Shown here in pieces: positions 56,700 to 64,000 of a DNA stretch of 64,000 nucleotides. The position numbers were made by a program, and so were the translations under genes. The notes beneath the pieces are model-generated. The model worked only from the letters and a program-made list of their open reading frames with translations, was not told the DNA's origin and did not search any database. Positions within the stretch are counted from its first letter, which is position 1. Each line of letters opens with the position of its first letter. The stretch covers positions 7,197,627 to 7,261,626 of the forward strand of contig NC_079203.1 in the NCBI RefSeq assembly GCF_026745355.1. The letters run 5' to 3'. This stretch comes from Beta vulgaris subsp. vulgaris (Eukaryota; Streptophyta; Magnoliopsida; Caryophyllales; Amaranthaceae).

Positions 56700-58110
56700 A
56701 GTTTGTGCTAAAGTTGTCTGTATGTCATAGGTTGGTGGTATGATAAAGTGTACAAGTGATTCGTATGATTTCATAAATCAAGTGTTTAATATTGATAGAG
56801 GAGGTGAATTCTTAGATGCACTTGTTGTTGTGATAGATGGTCTTCGAAAGATGGTTAATTACTGCAACAGGGATGAGTTTAACTGTTTTTACTGATCCAA
56901 GGTAAGTTTAGACTTTTCTCAAAAGCCCTAATTTTAACAATTGAAATTGGATACTTAATCCCGTTTTAATGGACATTAGATATTGAATTGAATATGTGTT
57001 TTGTTGTTGTTGGTGTAGTGGGTTAGTCGATTACGATGTACCTACTGGACTTTGTGGCAGTTGTTATATTAATGAGGTTCATACAAATGAAGTTGGCATT
57101 AGTATTCATGGGTATTTTTGTGCTGCTATTATATCTTAACGAAAGATCACGGAAGCCCGTCTTGAGGAGTTATATTTGGGTGAAATTAAAGGGGTTTCAC
57201 CCCTCCTCGTATTGCAATATTTGGCATTGGTTGTCGGTCGTGTTTTTGTATGGTACGTTTTTATGTGATTGACGGTTTTCGAGCAGCAATTAACAAGAGT
57301 AGATATTATTTCAATGTCTTTAGCTCTTCATGTGCTAGAGGGTTATAATAGAGATGCTCTTGAGTTGAAGTTAGGATTATACAAGATGAAACTTTGGATG
57401 CTTTCGCAAGCGATATTTTGACAATATTTCCAGTAGGCAATGACGGTCGGCGATTAGGATATGTTGCAATAAGCTCCCCGTGGTGTCTAAGCGTTGTTTC
57501 ATGTACATCTAAAAGAGTTTTTAAAACTTTGAGTGGAATAGAAGATAACATGTTTTCATCGCTTTTAGGATTTTCGAAGAATAATGCTTCCTTCAACGGA
57601 TTGGTTTAGACTAAGGTAATTTTAACCCCATTCTTGTCCCCCACTCACGTGTGTTATAAAATTTTCCATTCTATTTCTTTGTAAAATAAATTTCTGATGC
57701 TGGCTATGTAAACTTCCTTAAAGAAACATGGGGAGATTCGTGGCAGATCATCCATGATGTACCTATGTGATGCTGATGGTGTGTTGTAATCAAAGAGATA
57801 GAAATGATTCGTGATTCTCCAAGTACTACACCACTAGTCTACTTCACCAAGGAGCAAAGCACTACAATCTCTGAATACCTTGATATGGTTAATTGTCACG
57901 GAGCGTACTTATCATATATAGCAAGTTTACATATGCTTCTGTATAATTTAGATATATTATAAGTTGTCTCTGAATTATCTTTTCTATTGCTCAGGCATCT
58001 AGATGTTTATATTCATTCTTCGTCCAGGGTGGAAATAGTTTATTCACCTTTGGTATCTGAATTTTTTGGTCGAGGACCATGCAATTTTTATGGTGATTTT
58101 ATGAAGGTAA
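56700..58110 (+). pseudogene. Decayed coding-like region, not identified
   Basis: Several short frames with protein-like composition occur in sequence and need frameshifts to connect: GGEFLDALVVVIDGLRKM (about 56800), SGLVDYDVPTGLCGSCYINE (about 57019), LHVLEGYNRDALELKLGLYK (about 57330), FASDILTIFPVGNDGRRLGY (about 57403) and STTPLVYFTKEQSTTISEYL (about 57822). Intron-like AT-rich stretches with AG borders separate some. I cannot name the parent gene, and the reading is disrupted by stops. Confidence 0.3.
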
Positions 58111-58379
58111 CTTTGACAATTTATTTGTTTTTATAAATACATAAACGCCTATGCCCTAATTAGGTCCAAGTTTATTGAATGTTTGATTTTCGGTCCAGAC
58201 CGAAAAATAAATAGTTGTTTGGTCCGTATTTTTTGAAATGTTGATTTTCATTCCGGATAACGAATAATTTTTGTTTTTTGTCTTTTACATAACTTCTATA
58301 GAAAATTTAATTTTATAATATTTTTATGTAATTTTTATGGATATTATATCAAAAAATTTATTTTCATATTATTAATAGT

Positions 58380-58384
<5 letters not shown>

Positions 58385-58410
<26 letters not shown>
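58385..58410. repeat. (AT)n at Helitron 5' end
   Basis: Short AT array immediately before the TC of copy B, as in copy A. Confidence 0.8.
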
Positions 58411-58411
<1 letters not shown>

Positions 58412-60055
58412 CTATTATATAAGGGAATAGGAGCTATATTGTCCTCTTTTGAACTGACTCTATTGCCCCCTTCCCTTTGTAAATTACAAAAGCAATCTCA
58501 AAATCAAAATCGGGACTCAAAGGAAACTACCGAAATTTAATTTACAACACTCACTCGCAAGTCACTCACAAATCACTTAAAAGAAGAAACTTTACAAATC
58601 ACTCATACGATTGAGAAAATCACATTATAAAAATCACGCAAATCACTCAAATAATCAGGGACCTTTATTAAAACTTAAAATTAACATACAAACTAAACCT
58701 AATAACCTAGAACGTCAATACATACAAAAACATTTACAAAAATTTACGTACAAATCACTGTTCTCAAGAACGATTCACAATTGCATACTCACAAAAGTTA
58801 CCTATAAACACAAATCTGAGAAAGACATAAGATTTTGACGATGATATCACACATTCATCCATCGGCAATTTCCGAACTTCCAAAAAGTTGCATAATTCTT
58901 TTAACTTCCAAAATTATTCCACATTAATTGAAAAAAACAATAGAAAATTAGTCGACTGTAATGTAAATAAAAAATTGGAGATGAGAATGAGTTTAAAAGG
59001 CTTTTACATAATCAGACTTATATTTAATTCATTTTCATATAAAACAAATTTAGTTTTTCTATAAAAAATGCCAATTTTGAAATTTTAGCCCAAAACTTTT
59101 GCAAAAAATCCATATTCAAAAATAAATTTTGAAAAACAAAACAATATCAAACTTTTTGCGAACAACTTTTGCAAAAATTCATTTTCAGAAAAAAAAAATT
59201 ACATTAATTTGCGAAAAGTTACGATTTTTGTTTTTCTAAAAAAATTCCAATATCAAATTGTGTACGAAAAATTTAAAATTTCATTTAAAATATAATTGAA
59301 GCTCAAAGTGTTAAACAAGGAAAAAAAATTGAAATTAGTTTATACCTTCCGTTACAATTTTGGGATCATGGAGAAATTACTGAAATCTATGATTTAAGAA
59401 ATTACCTTTCTTTTTTAGAAAATCGACCAAATTAGATCTACTGCTGCTTAAGACTTGAAATGCCTGATTTTTTAAAATGTTGTTCTTTGATGTTGATTTG
59501 AATATCTACTGTTGCATGTATATCTTTGATGTTGTTTGCAAATTAAACACAGTTGAAATTTATATAAGGAGTATCTTAAAGGAGAAAAGGAGATTAGTGT
59601 TAAAATTTAGAAAAGGAGATTAGGTTTTTTACATCTTTTGGTTTTATGGGTAAAAGTTGATTTGAAAATTGAAACTTAATGTTGAAGATGAAAGGTGAAA
59701 TGGGAGTAAATGTCTATTGCAGATGAAGATCAGAAGGGAAAAAAATGGAAGAGTGTGGAGAGAGAGAAAGTCACGCATGAATTATGATATTAGGTGGGTG
59801 GGTGGCTAATACTTTAGTTTTCCTTACCAAAAAGTTATCACCTTTGAACAAGTAAGCTTGATTAGACAAGTATGAAGCGAATGCAGCTCTACAGTCACTA
59901 GCAAACTTGGTGTTCCACAAGCAAGGAAATTCGTATGTTATGAGACCAGTGCTTATGAGAGTTTTAGCGGTGTAGTTTAGAAGGGATATTAAAATAACAT
60001 AGTGGTGGATCAATGTTAACAAGGTAGAACTAATAAAATAATGGTGGGTCATGAT

Positions 60056-60419
60056 TAGGGATGGAAATGGATCGGATTCGGGGCAGGTGGAACATCACCC
60101 GCATCCATCCATCCGTCATCCATCGGGTGAAACGGGTGGGTCGGGTGCTAAACGGGTGATGATGTTTAGTATATTTTTAAAAGAAATTAGTGACATAATA
60201 TAAAATAATTATATCAAAAACATAAAATATAAGTAATTTACATGTAAAATTTAATAATTGGGTAATGAGTTGGATGTTAAACGGGTGATGGATCGGGTGA
60301 CGGATGAAAAAATTCTCACCCACCACCCACTTTCCATCCATTTAAATTCGGATTTTTCATCCATTTAAAATACCGGGTTAAGCGGGTGATAGATCACCCA
60401 TCACCCATTTCCATCCTTA
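60056..60419. mobile_element. hAT-type MITE nested in Helitron copy B
   Basis: Ends TAGGGATGGAAATGGATCGG and inverse TAAGGATGGAAATGGGTGAT, flanked by GTCATGAT (left) and GTCATGGT (right), a one-mismatch 8-bp duplication. Interior is GGGTGATGGATCGGGTG-type repeats. Confidence 0.75.
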
Positions 60420-60819
60420 GTCATGGTAAAAGATAGTGGTGTATGTGTAGTGAACTCAAAACTTAGAAGTTAGACAAGGAAAAAAATTATTTACTTTTTT
60501 TATAGTGTTTCCTATATATAATGATAATGAAACTTTTACATATATTTGGACCTATTTCTTTCTATTATATAATAGCGATTAATTATCAAGGTAAAAAGAT
60601 TTATGTAAAAATATCATTCAAGAATTAAAGTACAACATATTTAAACTATAACATTTTGGTAGAACTATTAAAATTATACTTATTTATTAAATTTTTATGT
60701 AAAATTATATTTATTTATTAAAGTGTTTTTAAATACTATTTGTAAGTATTTCAAAGAATCTTATTCACAAAATGGAGGTGAACTTAAGATATTAACATTC
60801 ATTTTCGATTTGTTTACTA

Positions 60820-61136
60820 CTCCCTCCGTTTCCTAAAGATCTTCCCACTTACTGTTCCTACAGATACCAAGGAAAATCAAGTTGTGTGGGGCATGGTGTG
60901 AGTAAAGTAGGAGAGAGAAAGGGGTTAAGATAAATAAACAAATAAAAGGGGTTAAAGTAGGAGAGAGAAATGGAGTAAAATTGAAGTAATAATGTAATGG
61001 TGGACCATATGATAGTGACATGAGAGGGTAAATAGGGAAATTTGTTTTGCCAAATAAGGAATAAAGCAAAAGAGGAAAGATCTTTTGGAAACACCCTTAA
61101 ACGGAAAGAGGGAAGATCTTTAGGAAACGGAGGGAG
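60820..61136. mobile_element. Stowaway MITE nested in Helitron copy B
   Basis: CTCCCTCCGTTTCCTAAAGA at the left and TCTTTAGGAAACGGAGGGAG at the right are exact inverse matches, with TA on both sides. Inserted 60 bp from the Helitron 3' end. Confidence 0.92.
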
Positions 61137-61320
61137 TACTTGGTAATAGTTATACATAAAAATATCATCGCACGCATCGCGTACATAAAAAGCTAGTTAG
61201 AGATAATGGAGAGGTGATAGCGATATATAGATTTGGGGTATAAGAGAAGATGGATGCAGTGGCGGATCCATTTAAGTATACTTATGGTACCAAATTGAAG
61301 AACAAAAGAAATGGGTGAAA

Positions 61321-61530
61321 TATAATATAATATAATATAATATAATATAATATAATATAATATAATATAATATAATATAATATAATATAATATAATATAA
61401 TATAATATAATATAATATAATATAATATAATATAATATAATATAATATAATATAATATAATATAATATAATATAATATAATATAATATAATATAATATAA
61501 TATAATATAATATAATATAATATAATATAA
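61321..61530. repeat. (TATAA)42 pentanucleotide microsatellite
   Basis: 210 bp of uninterrupted TATAA units. Purity implies recent expansion or high mutability. Confidence 0.97.
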
Positions 61531-61710
61531 TCTCCGTTTCCTAAAGATCTTCCTTATTACTGTTCCTACAGATACCAAGGAGGATCTATTTGTGTGGGGG
61601 TGTGGGGTGGGTAAAGTAGGAGAGAGAAAGGGGTTAGGATAAATAAACAAATTAAAAGGAGATAAAGTAGGAGAAAGAAAGGGAGTAAAATTGAATTAAT
61701 AATGTAAGAG
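61531..61710 (+). mobile_element. Truncated copy of the 60820 Stowaway MITE
   Basis: CTCCGTTTCCTAAAGATCTTC through AGTAAAATTGAATTAATAAT matches the left half of the MITE at 60820-61136. Its first bases are replaced by the TATAA array and its right half is missing where the next element begins. Confidence 0.75.
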
Positions 61711-62623
61711 AAATTTCCTCAGGTACCCTTGAGGTTTGACGTACTTCCCAAATTACCCCTCACATTTGGGGAATTCCTTAGATACCCCTGAAGTTTGTGT
61801 TTGGGTCTAAAGTACCCTTGCTAATGACGGTAGGTTAACGTTGTTAATTTTTTTCCCTCTCCCCTCTCTATCTTCATCTCCTTCATCTCTCCTACCATCT
61901 TCTTCACCACTCATCTTCTTCACAATCAAACTGTAATCAAATTATAGTTTTTTAAGTCCTACAACAAGCTTATTTCTTAACCTTCAAAACTTCAAAGACA
62001 AAAAAAATCATCTACTGCATCGAAACCCAAAATCATCCAACAACTAAATCAATCAACTTTCGTATTAGAATTTCCAATATTTAGTTGGCAGAAAATTTCA
62101 CGCCAGAATAGACCCACCATTGGAGCTTAAAAAAAACCAGTTTTCCATTTAAATTGACCTACCATACTAAATTTATGCTATGAGTAATTCATATTTTTGA
62201 AGCAGAATTTTTATGACCCAGTTCGCTTATAAGATGAAAAATTCTTCTTCTGCTACTCTTTTAACCAGAATGCAAAAATTATAAGAATGTTGTTCACCGG
62301 TGGGCCGGCAGTCAGGTGGTGAATGGGGTTGTTTTGGGTACCGGAAAATAGAGAGGTAGAATAATGGGAGGAGAGAGAGAGAAAATTATGAGAAAATTGG
62401 AGAAAGTTTGGAGGATGGTGGGAGGAGAGAAAAAGCTTGGAGGTTCATCCATGGAGGAGGGTGGGAGGAAGGAGAGAAAACTAAAGAAAAAGAGAAAAAA
62501 AAGTTAACGGCATTAGGGTTCCGTCAAGAGTAAGGGTATTTTAAACCCAAACACAAATCTCAGGGTATCTGAGGAAATTCCCCAAATGTAAAGAGTAATT
62601 TGGGAATTACGTCAAACTTTAGG

Positions 62624-63637
62624 CGCAAATTAGATCCTACACCGAGGTGTAGGATGAACATCCTACACCTTGCCCATGTGGCAGGCTTTTGGCAGTATTT
62701 TTGAAAGTGGGCCAACTCTTTGTCTATCATCACGTGAAACAATTTTTTTAATGTACAAATGCATATGGTTTGGTGTACAATAATATACGAGTGTACATTT
62801 GGGGATCTTCAGTGATCAAAGCAATGACCATCAGTGTTCATTGTGATGTGTACATTGTGATTTTATTGAATTTCGGTATGAGACTGTAATTGTACATATT
62901 GAATTTCATTAGTGAACAAACATCAAACACACCAGTGTACAAAGATTGGAAATTACTCACTTGACATATTTCGGTATTGGACTGTAATTGTACATATTGA
63001 ATTTCATTAGTGAACAAACATCAACACACCCAGTGTACAAAGATTGCAAATTACTCACTTGACATCAGCTTCATGAATTGGGTTACTTTCAGCCGGGTGA
63101 TTGTCATTGTACATTTTGATTTTATTAATGAACAACCACGAAGCCAAGGATGTACAAGAAGGTTGAGTGTGGAAAAGAGAGAAGTGGTGAATTTCGGTAT
63201 GAGACTGTAATTGTACATATTGAATTTCATTAGTGAACAAACATCAACACACACAGTGTACAAAGATTGCAAATTACTCACGTGACATCAGCTTCATGAA
63301 TTGGGTTACTTTCAGCTGGGGGCTGTCATTGTACATTTTGATTTTGTTAATGAACAACCACGAAGACAAGAACGTACAATGAGGTTGAGTGTGAAAAAGA
63401 GAGAGGTAGTGACAATATATGGGGGAAATGATGGCGGTTGACATCAAATCAGTTATTAAATGGTGAACAGTAACTGTCAAATCAGTTACTTTTTGTATTT
63501 TCGACATGTACACTGGATGTAATGGGAATGTACATTAGCTGTCAAATCAATTACTTTTTTACATGTTGAATGGTGCGTTTCATTCTTCTTGCCTTGCGTT
63601 TTGGAGCTGTACACCTTGGTCCAGGATCTACTAATTG
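62624..63637. mobile_element. MULE-like non-autonomous element with 9-bp target duplication
   Basis: The exact 9-bp repeat AACTTTAGG flanks it (62615-62623 and 63638-63646). Ends CGCAAATTAGATCCTACACC and inverse CAATTAGTAGATCCTGGACC pair imperfectly. The interior is tandem repeats rich in TGTACA; no transposase. Confidence 0.75.
62901..63425. repeat. 223-bp tandem repeat with a 98-bp partial unit
   Basis: GAATTTCATTAGTGAACAAA occurs at 62901, 62999 and 63222. The last two start 223-bp units sharing TCAGCTTCATGAATTGGGTT and CACGAAGACAAG-type sequence; the first is a 98-bp shortened unit. Confidence 0.88.
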
Positions 63638-63847
63638 AACTTTAGGAATAGCTGAGGAAATTAAAAAAAAAAAAAAAAGTAGGATATTTTATTTTCTTAC
63701 CCCTACAGCAACCTATGCGTGCCATTAGTAACAGCGTACTACTACTACTACAAGTACGTCTCTCTCCCTTCCTCTTCCATAATTCATAATTCCATACCAT
63801 ACCATCAAACACCAAAATTGAAGAGAGAGAAAAACAAGAGAGTAAAA

Positions 63848-64000
63848 ATGGATTCCAATACAAATACTAGCAATTGCATAACCCATTTTGTAGACAATGG
63901 TAGTGTTGAGAGTCACAGATATTACTTAGCACGTAAAACAATCTTTCAACTTCTTAATGACAGAGGTTACGTCGTTTCCTCCACTGAGTTCACTCGCTCT
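63848..64000 (+). CDS. RPB5-family RNA polymerase subunit, NRPE5-like (5' part only)
   Basis: The frame from ATG 63848 stays open to the window end (51 codons). Residues 21-41, ESHRYYLARKTIFQLLNDRG followed by Y, match the N-terminus of the RPB5 family, and the leading sequence plus SHRYYLAR is the pattern of plant NRPE5, the Pol V-specific fifth subunit used in RNA-directed DNA methylation. The Pol II/IV form (NRPB5) is less likely because of the extended start, but the truncated sequence does not settle it. A leader-like CT-rich stretch (63755-63780) precedes it, after a poly(A)-rich element border. Confidence 0.72.
   Translation, partial: MDSNTNTSNCITHFVDNGSVESHRYYLARKTIFQLLNDRGYVVSSTEFTRS

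Larger units (their letters stand above)
58411..61196 (+). mobile_element. Helitron-like element, family 2 copy B
   Basis: Starts TCTATTATATAAGGGAATAG after A and ends with the hairpin-bearing ATCATCGCACGCATCGCGTA then AAAAAGCTAG before T. Homologous to copy A (19119-20570) at both ends, but with about 1.3 kb of extra interior (59400-60740) plus nested hAT and Stowaway MITEs. No Rep-helicase coding visible. Confidence 0.68.
61711..63662. mobile_element. Fold-back element with long inverted ends, interrupted by a MULE-like insertion
   Basis: The left end AAATTTCCTCAGG...GAGGTTTGACGTACTTCC is mirrored by AATTACGTCAAACTTTAGG at 62605-62623 and, after the nested insertion, AATAGCTGAGGAAATT at 63647-63662. 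With the insertion and one target copy removed the inverted ends are about 130 bp. The inner part has a CT-rich leader-like stretch but no ORF. Confidence 0.72.

Noticed and set aside
56800..56860. Ku80 N-terminal domain (FLDALVV-type resemblance)
   Set aside because: Match is limited to a few residues and surrounding frames do not continue the Ku fold.
61282..61650. 122-codon minus-strand ORF
   Set aside because: Translation of the TATAA array and a truncated MITE.

Overview
This is a plant nuclear window, almost certainly from a eudicot: a plant UMP synthase with seven exons, a SINAT-type RING ligase, a SKIP5-type F-box gene and a CC-NB-ARC-LRR resistance gene lie in AT-rich DNA packed with transposons. 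Repeat style may suit Caryophyllales, but nothing here fixes the species. All gene models were spliced by eye from GT-AG sites and conserved protein sequence; reading phase is consistent across every junction given.

Layout. 1-10 kb is accessory DNA: a retroposon with a 21-bp target duplication, a small Helitron with a tRNA-like module, and a deep nest (3.2-8.8 kb) in which a Stowaway-like element holds a hAT MITE and a solo LTR, and the LTR holds a Pack-MULE carrying the 5' end of a DM13/DOMON gene. 10.1-16.3 kb is an apparently intact NLR gene. 16.8-29 kb is repeats: Helitrons, AT-microsatellite-bracketed elements, hAT, CACTA, SINE and Tourist-like elements. 29.1-32.9 kb is UMPS, with MITEs in two introns. 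35.3-38.7 kb (minus) is a SINA-type E3 ligase. 40.5-46.7 kb is a full-length L1-type LINE with RNase H and a 13-bp target duplication. 47.4-50.5 kb (minus) is SKIP5-like. 50.8-52.3 kb is a truncated, partly decayed rDNA piece ending next to a Helitron. 53.3-55.6 kb is a PWWP-family pseudogene. 56.7-58.1 kb has decayed coding-like sequence I could not identify. 58.4-63.7 kb is nested transposons, including a 42-copy TATAA array. The last 153 bases start an RPB5-family (NRPE5-like) gene cut by the window end.

The host genes are unrelated housekeeping, regulatory or defence loci and form no shared pathway. I found no convincing new biological system. The best leads are the tRNA-like module shared by two Helitrons, the Pack-MULE capture, the LINE whose ORF1 lacks a visible zinc knuckle and overlaps ORF2 by ATGA, and the rDNA island beside the SKIP5 promoter.
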